Below are positions 1 to 7,423 of a stretch of 58,141 nt of DNA, piece by piece; the stretch's first letter is position 1, and each line of letters opens with the position of its first letter. The stretch is from JALHST01 sp038316335 (GTDB lineage: Bacteria; Bacteroidota; Bacteroidia; Flavobacteriales; Flavobacteriaceae), in the NCBI GenBank assembly GCA_038316335.1, contig JBBQAM010000024.1, forward strand, positions 1 to 58,141. The letters run 5' to 3'. Under the pieces are notes generated by a model that was given only the letters and a program-made list of their open reading frames with translations, did no database searches and was not told the origin of the DNA. The translations under genes and the position numbers were made by a program.

Positions 1-169
1 ACCACAGTAAAAATCCAGCACAAAGTATCATTAAAATATCTGTCCACATAAACTCATATTTTCCTGCATCTTCAAAAAATATCCGCACTAATATAAAACC
101 GACAAATAATGCGCAAAATCCGTAAGTGAAAACTCGGAAAATAATGTCTTGTCTGCTCTTAAATTTCAT
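1..169 (-). CDS. Membrane protein, N-terminal fragment (runs off the window)
   Basis: The first 56 codons of a minus-strand gene are visible from an ATG at 169. The peptide begins MKFKSRQDIIFR, followed by a hydrophobic helix (about residues 13-27), a short acidic loop and the start of a second hydrophobic helix, so it is an inner-membrane protein with two or more helices. The start resembles small flavobacterial membrane proteins with a PH-like domain, but the diagnostic part lies outside the window. No terminator is visible between this gene and the recombinase gene upstream. Confidence 0.6.
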   Translation of the reverse strand, partial: MKFKSRQDIIFRVFTYGFCALFVGFILVRIFFEDAGKYEFMWTDILMILCAGFLLW

Positions 170-208
170 TATCGATGTTTTTTTCAAGATTGATGGCACC
201 GGAGGGAA

Positions 209-223
209 ATGATCATTGATCAT
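209..223. repeat. 15-base perfect palindrome beside recombinase stop
   Basis: ATGATCA-T-TGATCAT is a perfect 7-base inverted repeat with a one-base centre, 16 bases beyond the stop codon of the recombinase gene. There is no U-tract, so it is not a typical terminator. It could be a protein-binding or recombination site; this is inference from position only. Confidence 0.4.
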
Positions 224-238
224 ATATCTATTATAGGA

Positions 239-1366
239 CTAAGATAACAAATCCTTAATGTTCATGAACGATCTGTTCGCCACATGGGTATATATTTCCG
301 TCGTTTTGGTCGTATTATGGCCCAATAAAAGCTGAATATGCCTCAAATCTGTTCCGTTCTCCAAAAGATGGGTGGCAAAGCTGTGCCTGAGCATATGTGG
401 CGACACCTTTTTTCGGATTCGGGCACTTTTGGCAGCGCAGACCACAATATTCAGGACACTGGTAGGACTGTAGCGTCCTCCCGTAGCACCCTCGAACAGA
501 TATACTTGTGGCCTATATTCCTTATAATATATTTTTAGGTCTTTCAGTACCTCGCCACTGAGGACCGTAAGCCTATCCTTGTTGCCCTTTGCATTTCCCA
601 CGCGCACCATCATTCTTTTGCTGTCTATATCCGTAATTTTTAGGTTCAACAGCTCGTTTCTTCTAAGGCCCGAGGAATAAAGAAGGGATATAATACACTT
701 GTGTTTGATATTATTGGTGTTACTTATCATTGAAATAACCTCTTCCTTTGAAAGGACCTCAGGCAGCTTCTTTTCCTTACGCGGTCTTTCGATCGAGTAG
801 AAACGGTTCGGCATACCGTGCACGATCTCGTAGAAAAACTTTATGCTATTGACCGCCTGATTGATATATGAATTTGATTTTCCTTCATGTACCAGTTTTT
901 GAAGGTATGTCCTTATTTCATTTTCATTGATATCGATTAGTTCAAGATCATTATAATGATTGATGAAGGCCTCGAAACAATTGACATAAGCGCGTACCGT
1001 ATTATTTGAATAGCGCATAAGTTCCAGTTTAAGTAGGTATTCCTCGGGACAGGGCCTGTACTCTGGTCCGTGGTTGCGTTTGCGGAACCATTCAACATTA
1101 ATTGCCTCATTATCGGAATTTATTATACGCTCGGCGAAGAAGTAATTGCCATTTATCCATGCCTCGCCCCTAAAGGTATTAAAGATGAAATCCAGGTTTT
1201 CCTTGGTATTGGGAATATGGCTCATTCCGAATTCGTCATTCCACCCTACTTGGGGCAATTTCTCGACCAAGGCCTGGACCACCTTGTCAGATTTAAACTG
1301 TAGCCCGATGTGTTTTTTGCCGTCGATCAGCAAATGCTTCAATGTAATGCTCCTGCCCTTGAACAT
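239..1366 (-). CDS. Tyrosine recombinase/integrase (XerC/D-like, orphan)
   Basis: A 375-residue tyrosine recombinase that cuts and rejoins DNA through a phosphotyrosine. The catalytic set can be read directly: R235 in SGLRRNE, a lysine in the beta hairpin (K260 or K263), H324 and R327 in HMLRH, H350 in LLGH, and nucleophile Y359 in TEIYTH. Residues about 105-195 form the SAM-like core-binding domain. The first 100 residues are an extra N-terminal region not found in XerC or XerD, which are near 300 residues. No phage, transposase or conjugation gene lies beside it. The promoter region, shared with the divergent gene at 1455, holds nested inverted repeats. It may invert or excise DNA locally or be left from a lost element. 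Confidence in the family is high; its target is unknown. Confidence 0.92.
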   Translation of the reverse strand: MFKGRSITLKHLLIDGKKHIGLQFKSDKVVQALVEKLPQVGWNDEFGMSHIPNTKENLDFIFNTFRGEAWINGNYFFAERIINSDNEAINVEWFRKRNHGPEYRPCPEEYLLKLELMRYSNNTVRAYVNCFEAFINHYNDLELIDINENEIRTYLQKLVHEGKSNSYINQAVNSIKFFYEIVHGMPNRFYSIERPRKEKKLPEVLSKEEVISMISNTNNIKHKCIISLLYSSGLRRNELLNLKITDIDSKRMMVRVGNAKGNKDRLTVLSGEVLKDLKIYYKEYRPQVYLFEGATGGRYSPTSVLNIVVCAAKSARIRKKVSPHMLRHSFATHLLENGTDLRHIQLLLGHNTTKTTEIYTHVANRSFMNIKDLLS

Positions 1367-1403
1367 ATTTTTTTTGGCAATTTCAAAAAAGAAAATGTAT
1401 TAA

Positions 1404-1431
1404 TCGTATCTTATACGAATAGAATACGTAT
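1404..1431. repeat. Nested inverted repeats between divergent genes
   Basis: TCGTAT-CTT-ATACGA (1404-1418) is a perfect 6+6 inverted repeat, followed five bases later by the 8-base palindrome ATACGTAT (1424-1431). Together they give several copies of the core ATACG in both orientations. They sit between the recombinase (start 1366) and the zinc-ribbon gene (start 1455), where promoters or an operator would be expected. Confidence 0.5.
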
Positions 1432-1454
1432 AAACATCCATTAAATATTTGTTT

Positions 1455-1835
1455 ATGAGAATTTATAAGGAGTGTCTTCATTGCGGTAAGGAACTCGAGG
1501 GGAGGACCGACAAGAAGTTTTGTGACCCCCATTGCAAAAGTGCCTACCAATATCAAAAGGAAACGCAAAACCCAGCGCGGTTTTACAATAAGGTGGACAA
1601 TCAATTGAAACTGAACCGTAAAATCCTAAAGGAATACAACAAGGGGGGTAAGGTTACCATACGAGCCAACGTACTATTGGAATTGGGATTCGACCCTAAA
1701 TTCTTTACCCATTATTGGAAAAACAAAAAAGGGGATGTCTATCTTTTTGTATACGAGTACGGCTTTCTGAAAAAAAAAGAGCAGGGAAAGGACAAATATG
1801 TCTTGGTCATTTGGCAGGGTTATATGAGCAAATAA
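1455..1835 (+). CDS. Small zinc-ribbon protein, conserved hypothetical
   Basis: A 126-residue protein beginning MRIYKECLHCG. An in-frame TTG two codons earlier is less likely than this ATG. Four cysteines at the N-terminus (C-x2-C-x12-C-x3-C, in CLHCG and FCDPHC) form a treble-clef or ribbon zinc site resembling the small DUF2116-type zinc finger. The rest is basic and rich in lysine and aromatic residues, with no catalytic motif I recognise. This suggests nucleic-acid binding, which is inference. It is transcribed divergently from the recombinase and might regulate or assist it; nothing in the sequence proves that link. Confidence 0.65.
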   Translation: MRIYKECLHCGKELEGRTDKKFCDPHCKSAYQYQKETQNPARFYNKVDNQLKLNRKILKEYNKGGKVTIRANVLLELGFDPKFFTHYWKNKKGDVYLFVYEYGFLKKKEQGKDKYVLVIWQGYMSK

Positions 1836-2271
1836 AATAAGGAATACCATAAATCACTACTATTAATTCTTGGTTTGTTTATTCGATAATGCCGTGACAT
1901 TTTAATTGGAAAAACCATTTTTCATTTGATTACCTCGGCCATCGCGGAATTGACAATGTAAGGAAGTCAGATATTTTTAATATGTGCTCTTCAGAAAAAA
2001 TAAAAGGAACTGAACATTTCCATATATAGTAGCCCGGTGGAACTGGGCTACCAACTATGTTGTCGCAGGGCAAGCATGGAAAATTAGCATAACGACTGGT
2101 CGACATCAATTCTGAATTTGCCCAAGTGTATTTTAAGAGCATTATTTGCTTGTAAAAAGAAAACTATATTTGGAAGAAGAAGACTATAATACCACCATAA
2201 TGTACTTAAGAGAATCTTCCCATTAAGATTTAAATAACATAGTAGGATTATGAACAAATAGACAAAATAAA
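1836..2271. other. Intergenic stretch with hairpin, no convincing gene
   Basis: This 436-base stretch holds no supported gene. It contains a perfect 7-base hairpin (GTAGCCC at 2029-2035, GGGCTAC at 2045-2051) without a U-tract, and near the right end a -7-like box for the following gene. The 70-codon minus-strand frame across it has no recognisable signal or domain. Confidence 0.5.
2145..2172 (+). promoter_or_regulatory. Putative promoter of the 2272 gene
   Basis: TATATTTG at 2165-2172 matches the Bacteroidota -7 consensus TAnnTTTG. TTTG at 2145-2148 could be the -33 box, but the 16-base spacer is a little short. It implies a 5' leader of about 95 bases. Confidence 0.35.
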
Positions 2272-3525
2272 ATGTTAAAAGAACATGTCTTGGTCATCAT
2301 AAGAAAATGGTTTTGTTTCTTTTCACTTCTGTGCACGGTTGTTGGTGTTTCTCAAGAAAAGGAAAAGGAATCCCTTAAACTTTTCATTGATTGTAATTGT
2401 GATCGAGGCTATCTCCGTCAGGAGATAAACTTTGTGGACCATGTGAGGGACCAAACTCTGGCCAACATAATACTATTTATTTATGATATTGCCAACGGCA
2501 GCGGTGGCCGGTCCTATAGATTGGATTTTAAGGGATCGGGCGATTACGAAGGTATTGTAAACGAAAGGACTTTTGATACCAATACCAATATGTCGCCCGA
2601 CGATGTTCGTATTGGCCTAGTGGAAACGTTAAAATCGGGACTGCTCAAATATGTTTTGGAATCGAACCTGGCGGACAAGGTGGTTTACAAGATTTCGGAC
2701 CAAGGCCTTGCGGAACTTAAGGATATCGATTTTGACCACCCTTGGAACAATTGGCTATTTGAAATTTACGGTGACGCTAGGTTGGACAGAGAGTCGAGCA
2801 AGAAGGAATTCGAGTATGAGTTAGGTTTAAAAAGTGACCGCGTCACTAAGAAGTGGAGAATTCGGACAGATTTTCAGATGGGCCAGGCCAACAGTAAATT
2901 CGTCAGCGGGGACGAGACGATTACCAGCGAACGCGTTCTTTACTCAGGCGAGGGAAGTGTTGTTCGCAGCCTCTCCGACCACTGGTCTAGCGGTATATTC
3001 ACAGGGGCAGGCCATGACACCTTTAAGAACTTCGATTTGCGTTATTTTGTTTCCCCGGCTGTCGAGTATAATATATTTCCGTACAAGGAGGTACTTAGGA
3101 GGGAAATTACTTTTGCCTACAAGATCGGCTATTTTCATAATGATTATATCGAACCTACCTTGTTTTTTAAATCACAGGAAGGTATATTCGATCATTCTCT
3201 GGAGGTTCGGTTACAATTTAGGCAACCTTGGGGAGACCTGTTCTCAAGGTTGAGGGGCTCCAGTTTTTTGAACGATTTTTCAAAGAATAGGGTGCAACTT
3301 TATAGTAGGGTATCTGTACGAGTGTTCAAAGGACTGGCAGTAAGATTTTCAGGCAATTTCGAAATAGTACGTGACCAGATAAACCTTTCTGTCGGCAGTG
3401 CTTCGATAGAAGATGTCCTGTTGCAACAGAAACAGATCGGAACTGACTTTGAGTTAAACTTAAGCATTGGGCTGAGCTATACTTTTGGTTCTACGTTCAA
3501 CAACATTATTAATACCCGGTTATAA
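2272..3525 (+). CDS. Exported outer-membrane barrel protein, conserved hypothetical
   Basis: A 417-residue protein with an N-terminal hydrophobic signal (about residues 5-27, ending near VGVSQ). After the signal comes a region beginning with C-x-C (FIDCNCDRGYL) and EINFVDHVRD, which I recall from a widespread but unnamed Bacteroidota family. From about residue 170 the sequence alternates polar and hydrophobic residues with many aromatics (YELGLKSDRV, RIRTDFQMG, LSIGLSYTFG), typical of a beta-barrel. It ends in a strand that closes with FGSTFNNIINTRL. The likely place is the outer membrane, with a soluble N-terminal periplasmic domain. Function is not known. It stands alone, with its own promoter-like sequence. 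Confidence 0.7.
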   Translation: MLKEHVLVIIRKWFCFFSLLCTVVGVSQEKEKESLKLFIDCNCDRGYLRQEINFVDHVRDQTLANIILFIYDIANGSGGRSYRLDFKGSGDYEGIVNERTFDTNTNMSPDDVRIGLVETLKSGLLKYVLESNLADKVVYKISDQGLAELKDIDFDHPWNNWLFEIYGDARLDRESSKKEFEYELGLKSDRVTKKWRIRTDFQMGQANSKFVSGDETITSERVLYSGEGSVVRSLSDHWSSGIFTGAGHDTFKNFDLRYFVSPAVEYNIFPYKEVLRREITFAYKIGYFHNDYIEPTLFFKSQEGIFDHSLEVRLQFRQPWGDLFSRLRGSSFLNDFSKNRVQLYSRVSVRVFKGLAVRFSGNFEIVRDQINLSVGSASIEDVLLQQKQIGTDFELNLSIGLSYTFGSTFNNIINTRL

Positions 3526-3836
3526 CTTCCTTGACTTACCAATGTACGACCGGGTCATTGATTTTACGCTCTTTCTTCTTTCCCGTGCAGGCCTATGCGC
3601 CTTTTTGATTCTGAGTTCTTTGCATTTTCAAAGCGGAGCTTCGTAGGCTGATAGACTTCTTCTATTCTGTTTAATTCTTGGTAGAATAAGTTCATTGTTC
3701 AGGAACCGGCTTCCTTGGACGATTCGATTTTATAAACTCATATTTACAGGTTTTTTTAATACATTTAATAGGAGGTCACTCGTATGCGCCTTTTTTAGCC
3801 GCAGGAGCGTGATAAGCCCAGTAAACATATGGTATC
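3526..3836. other. Intergenic stretch with 13-base direct repeat
   Basis: No gene is supported here. The 13-mer TATGCGCCTTTTT occurs at 3594-3606 and again at 3783-3795, 189 bases apart. The second copy follows an AGGAGG sequence and gives a four-codon frame (MRLF). No terminator is evident for the upstream gene. Confidence 0.45.
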
Positions 3837-5330
3837 ATGATAAAAAATGAAGTAACACGCCGAAGTTTCGTTAAAAATACGCTTGTCACAGGTCTTGGTT
3901 TTTCAATAGTACCGAGTTATACGGTGAGTGGCTTGGGACATACGCCACCGAGCGACAAGTTGAATATCGTTGGTATCGGGGTTGGTGGAAAGGGATACAA
4001 CAACCTGGTTGCGATGCAAACCGAAAATATTATCGGGCTGTGCGATATCGATTGGAATTACGCAAAACGGTGTTTTAATGAATTTCCGAAAGCCCGGAAA
4101 TATTATGACTGGCGGAAAATGTTCGATGATCTTGGGGATACCATCGACGGCGTAGTGGTGGCCACTGCAGACCATACCCATGCCGTAATTGCTAGTTCGG
4201 CCCTAACACTCAATAAACATGTTTACTGTCAAAAACCGTTGACGCATTCGATTTATGAGTCACGATTACTGACCAAATTGGCCGAAAAATATTCGGTGGC
4301 CACCCAAATGGGGAATCAGGGCAACTCAGGGGATGGGGTGCGATTACTTTGTGAATGGATATGGAACGGGGAAATCGGGGAAGTCACTGAAGCCCATGCC
4401 TGGACGGATCGTCCTATTTGGCCTCAAGGCTTGGAACGCCCTGCGAAGGCCATGACCCTGCCTAAAGACTTCGATTGGGACTTATTCCTTGGCCCGGCAC
4501 CAAAACGTCCCTATAATGAAATATACACCCCATGGAACTGGCGCGGTTGGTGGGATTTTGGAACCGGGGCATTCGGGGATATGGCATGTCATGTATTAGA
4601 TCCGATCTATCGTGCGTTAAAATTGGGCTATCCCGAAGCGATTTCCGGAAGTTCAACGACCGCGAATACCGAAAGTCCACCACAAGCCGAAAAAGTGCGT
4701 TTTGATTTTCCGGCACGGGAAGCTGCCGATTTGGTAAAAATGCCACCCGTAAAAGTACATTGGTATGACGGAGGTTTTCTGCCTGACCGACCAGAATTGC
4801 TACCACAAGGCGAACCTTTGATCCGTGATGGTCTGGGAGGGTGCATGTTTATAGGCACCAACGACACACTTATATGCGATTGTGGTGGGTTTAATCCTCG
4901 ACTCCTATCAGGCCGCATTCCCAACGTAACTCCCTATTTGCGCCGAATTCCTGGGGCTGTTGGTTATATTGACGGGCCCCATGAGCAAGATTGGATCAGG
5001 GCCTGTAAGGAATCTGCCGAAAGCAGGGTGGAAGGTTCTTCCAATTTTGGATATGCGGGGCCATTTAATGAGATGGTGCTCTTAGGCGTTTTGGCGATTC
5101 GACTTAAAGGATTGAACAAAATACTCGAATGGGACGGTCAAAAAATGAATTTTAAGAATATTGGTCCCAATGAAGTTATGGAAGTTGTAAAACACAACGG
5201 ATTTCAAATGCGGAACGGATTTCCTGAATGGAATGTACAGCAAACACAGCTCAACGGGCTGGAATCCGCTACCGAATATATCAACCACACCTACCAGAAC
5301 GGTTGGAGCTTGCCTAGTATGCCCAGTTAA
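3837..5330 (+). CDS. Gfo/Idh/MocA-family oxidoreductase with Tat signal
   Basis: A 497-residue NAD(P)-dependent oxidoreductase, probably acting on a sugar or cyclitol in the periplasm. The N-terminus carries a twin-arginine signal (TRRSFVK, residues 7-13) and a hydrophobic stretch. The Rossmann glycine motif GIGVGG follows at residues 46-51. The family EKP motif appears as QKP (CQKPLTH, residues 131-137). The conserved GDMACHVLDP segment contains the usual catalytic-region aspartate and histidine. At nearly 500 residues it is longer than cytosolic members (about 350), as is normal for the secreted Bacteroidota type with an extended C-terminal domain. The substrate cannot be told from sequence. 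Its stop codon overlaps the stop of the convergent ypdA by three bases, with no terminator between. Confidence 0.88.
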   Translation: MIKNEVTRRSFVKNTLVTGLGFSIVPSYTVSGLGHTPPSDKLNIVGIGVGGKGYNNLVAMQTENIIGLCDIDWNYAKRCFNEFPKARKYYDWRKMFDDLGDTIDGVVVATADHTHAVIASSALTLNKHVYCQKPLTHSIYESRLLTKLAEKYSVATQMGNQGNSGDGVRLLCEWIWNGEIGEVTEAHAWTDRPIWPQGLERPAKAMTLPKDFDWDLFLGPAPKRPYNEIYTPWNWRGWWDFGTGAFGDMACHVLDPIYRALKLGYPEAISGSSTTANTESPPQAEKVRFDFPAREAADLVKMPPVKVHWYDGGFLPDRPELLPQGEPLIRDGLGGCMFIGTNDTLICDCGGFNPRLLSGRIPNVTPYLRRIPGAVGYIDGPHEQDWIRACKESAESRVEGSSNFGYAGPFNEMVLLGVLAIRLKGLNKILEWDGQKMNFKNIGPNEVMEVVKHNGFQMRNGFPEWNVQQTQLNGLESATEYINHTYQNGWSLPSMPS

Positions 5331-6307
5331 GATTCGATTTCCTGTTTTTTTTGTAAAATAGCGTCCATGATGATGGGCGCATGGATGCGGGAATTTTCAA
5401 TAAACCATTTATGGGTCTCCATTCCTCCGCATATGACACCCGCAAGGTAAACACCTTGAATATTGGTTTCCATGGTTGTTGGATCGTATTGAGGCAGCCT
5501 TTTCTCATCCTTGGAGAGGGCTATTCCTATTTTTGTTAAAAAGTCGAAATCAGGTGTATACCCAGTGAGGATCAACACAAAGTCATTCCCAAGTTTGATA
5601 GTTCCTTCAGGGGTCTTCACCAGGATTTCGTTTTCGGTGATTTCCAGTAGCTCGGCATGGTAAAATGCTTTAATACTTCCTTCCTCTATGCGATTCACAA
5701 TATCAGGACGAACCCAGTACTTGACCCTTTGGCCGACCTCAGCTCCTCGAATGATCAGCGTAACCTCGGCACCCTTGCGCCAACATTCCAAGGCCGCGTC
5801 AATAGCAGAATTACTGGCTCCTATGACGGCCACTTTTTGACGGGCATAAAAATGGGGGTCATTGTAGTAATGGGAAACTTTTGATAAATTTTCGCCAGGG
5901 ACGTTTATGGTATTGGGAATATCATAAAATCCCGTTGCCACGACTACATTTAGGGCCGTATAGCTGGTTTTATTGGTTTTTATCAAAAAATGGTCTTCTG
6001 ATTTGATGACACTTTCGACCTTTTCGAATAAATTGATAGTGAGTTGATTGGCGGTTACGATGCGACGGTAGTATTCAAGTGCCTCGGTTCGTTTAGGCTT
6101 CGCTTCCTTGCTTATAAATGGCACATCATCGATTTCCAATCGTTCAGAGGAAGAAAAAAATTGCATGTTGACCGGATAGTTGAAAAGCGAATTTACGATC
6201 GGTCCTTTCTCTATGATGATATAACCGAGTCCTTTTTTTTTGGCTTCCAGGCCGCAGGCTATGCCAATGGGTCCACCACCTATGACCAAAATATCGAATT
6301 GCCCCAT
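5327..6307 (-). CDS. ypdA: YpdA-family FAD/NADPH thiol-disulfide reductase
   Basis: A 326-residue flavoprotein of the YpdA (Bdr) group, thought to reduce bacillithiol disulfide with NADPH. The FAD motif GGGPIG is at residues 10-15, and a second dinucleotide motif, VIGASNSAIDAALE, sits mid-protein. The family stretch SSSERLEIDDVPF near residue 55 is also present. There is no CxxC pair, as expected for this group and unlike thioredoxin reductase. The ATG overlaps the TAA of rpe in a TAATG junction, so the two genes are co-transcribed and probably translationally coupled. Reduction of bacillithiol disulfide in this organism is inferred from the family; the bacillithiol synthesis genes are not in the window. 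Confidence 0.88.
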   Translation of the reverse strand: MGQFDILVIGGGPIGIACGLEAKKKGLGYIIIEKGPIVNSLFNYPVNMQFFSSSERLEIDDVPFISKEAKPKRTEALEYYRRIVTANQLTINLFEKVESVIKSEDHFLIKTNKTSYTALNVVVATGFYDIPNTINVPGENLSKVSHYYNDPHFYARQKVAVIGASNSAIDAALECWRKGAEVTLIIRGAEVGQRVKYWVRPDIVNRIEEGSIKAFYHAELLEITENEILVKTPEGTIKLGNDFVLILTGYTPDFDFLTKIGIALSKDEKRLPQYDPTTMETNIQGVYLAGVICGGMETHKWFIENSRIHAPIIMDAILQKKQEIES

Positions 6308-6966
6308 TACCCTGCGTTTTCCTTTAACTCTTTAATGGTCTCCGACGGATGGCCACTATTGAAAATAAAGCTTCCGGCTACAAGTATGTCGGCGCCCGCA
6401 TCTACCAAGGCCTTGGCGTTGTGGGAGGTTACCCCACCATCGACCTCTATAAGGGTATTGGCACGTTTATGTTGTATCAATGCCTTTAGATCACGAAGTT
6501 TGTTATAGGTGTTTTCAATAAAAGTCTGACCACCAAACCCGGGATTTACGCTCATTATCAATACAATATCTATATCCCGTATGGTATCTTCTAGGACGTT
6601 TATATTCGTATGGGGATTTAACGCGACGCCGGCCAACATACCTTCTTCCTTTATCGCTTGCAATGTTCGATGCAGGTGATTGCAGGCCTCATAGTGCACC
6701 GTGAGGGAAGATGCACCCAAAGCGGCAAAGGTCTTGATATAACGATCGGGATCTACGATCATTAAATGCACATCCAACGGTTTGGTCGCGTACTTTGAAA
6801 TCGCCTTAATAACAGGCATTCCATAGGAAATGTTAGGAACGAACAATCCGTCCATTACATCGATATGATGCCAATCAGCTTCACTTTGATCGACCATTTG
6901 AACATCACGTTGAAGGTTTCCGAAGTCCGCAGCCAAAAGGGAAGGGGCTATTTTTACTCTGCTCAT
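6307..6966 (-). CDS. rpe: Ribulose-phosphate 3-epimerase
   Basis: A 219-residue TIM-barrel enzyme that interconverts D-ribulose 5-phosphate and D-xylulose 5-phosphate in the pentose phosphate pathway (cytosol). Diagnostic segments are APSLLAADF near the start, WHHIDVMDGLFVPN (metal histidine and catalytic aspartate, residues 32-45), HLMIVDP, MSVNPGFGGQ and IEVDGGV (second catalytic aspartate). Length is normal for the family. It is the first gene of a two-gene unit with ypdA and has a well-formed promoter 26 bases upstream of the ATG. Confidence 0.96.
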   Translation of the reverse strand: MSRVKIAPSLLAADFGNLQRDVQMVDQSEADWHHIDVMDGLFVPNISYGMPVIKAISKYATKPLDVHLMIVDPDRYIKTFAALGASSLTVHYEACNHLHRTLQAIKEEGMLAGVALNPHTNINVLEDTIRDIDIVLIMSVNPGFGGQTFIENTYNKLRDLKALIQHKRANTLIEVDGGVTSHNAKALVDAGADILVAGSFIFNSGHPSETIKELKENAG

Positions 6967-6992
6967 TAGTATGCTAAGCTTGAAGTTTTAAA

Positions 6993-7025
6993 CAAAAGTA
7001 GTGAAATGATATGGTTTTCGTGAAA
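6993..7025 (-). promoter_or_regulatory. Promoter of rpe-ypdA
   Basis: On the minus strand, TACTTTTG (6993-7000) matches the TAnnTTTG -7 box exactly. TTTC at 7022-7025 serves as -33 box with a 21-base spacer. The ATG of rpe lies 26 bases downstream of the -7 box. Confidence 0.6.
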
Positions 7026-7423
7026 CCCATATACCATCAAGAAGTGCATCTTTTTAAGGGCCTTCCTGTTTTCAGCACTAATTTCAGGCATCGAAGTGGC
7101 ACAAATCGACGCCCCATCCATTTTTTCGAGTTTCCCTTTGTCATGAAAGCCATTTGTATTTCGGCCTCCTTAGCTACTTGCTGACAACGAACCTTGGAGA
7201 TTTACTACTAAAAAAAGATTTTCGCCATCCGCCTGCCGTACCATGCTTCCTGGCCACTCACGAACTGATGAATGCTACTTCTGATGATAGCTACATGCGA
7301 TGTTCCCAAAACCTACCCCTAATCTTTTTTCATGCGTCGTACTGCAAAAAATAGACCATTATAAAAAATAAGACAATGGTGATAGCTTACAGTACGACCC
7401 TAAATCGGCATGATGCTCCTAGT
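7001..7423. other. Intergenic stretch without a supported gene
   Basis: Between the rpe promoter and the stop of the propeller gene there are about 420 bases in which I see no gene with recognisable content. A 66-codon plus-strand frame at 7154-7354 has no homology I recognise. I found no clear terminator for the propeller gene. Confidence 0.45.

Noticed and set aside
1930..2142. Minus-strand frame of 70 codons
   Set aside because: No recognisable domain or start context; it crosses a hairpin in a non-coding gap.
239..2142. Integrated phage or integrative element at the left end
   Set aside because: Only a recombinase and one small gene are present, without tRNA, direct-repeat att sites or structural genes in view.
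4462..4924. Antisense frames inside the Gfo oxidoreductase gene
   Set aside because: The sense frame has full family motifs; the antisense products do not resemble anything.
7154..7354. Plus-strand frame of 66 codons in the rpe-propeller gap
   Set aside because: Composition and codon pattern do not look coding and nothing known matches.
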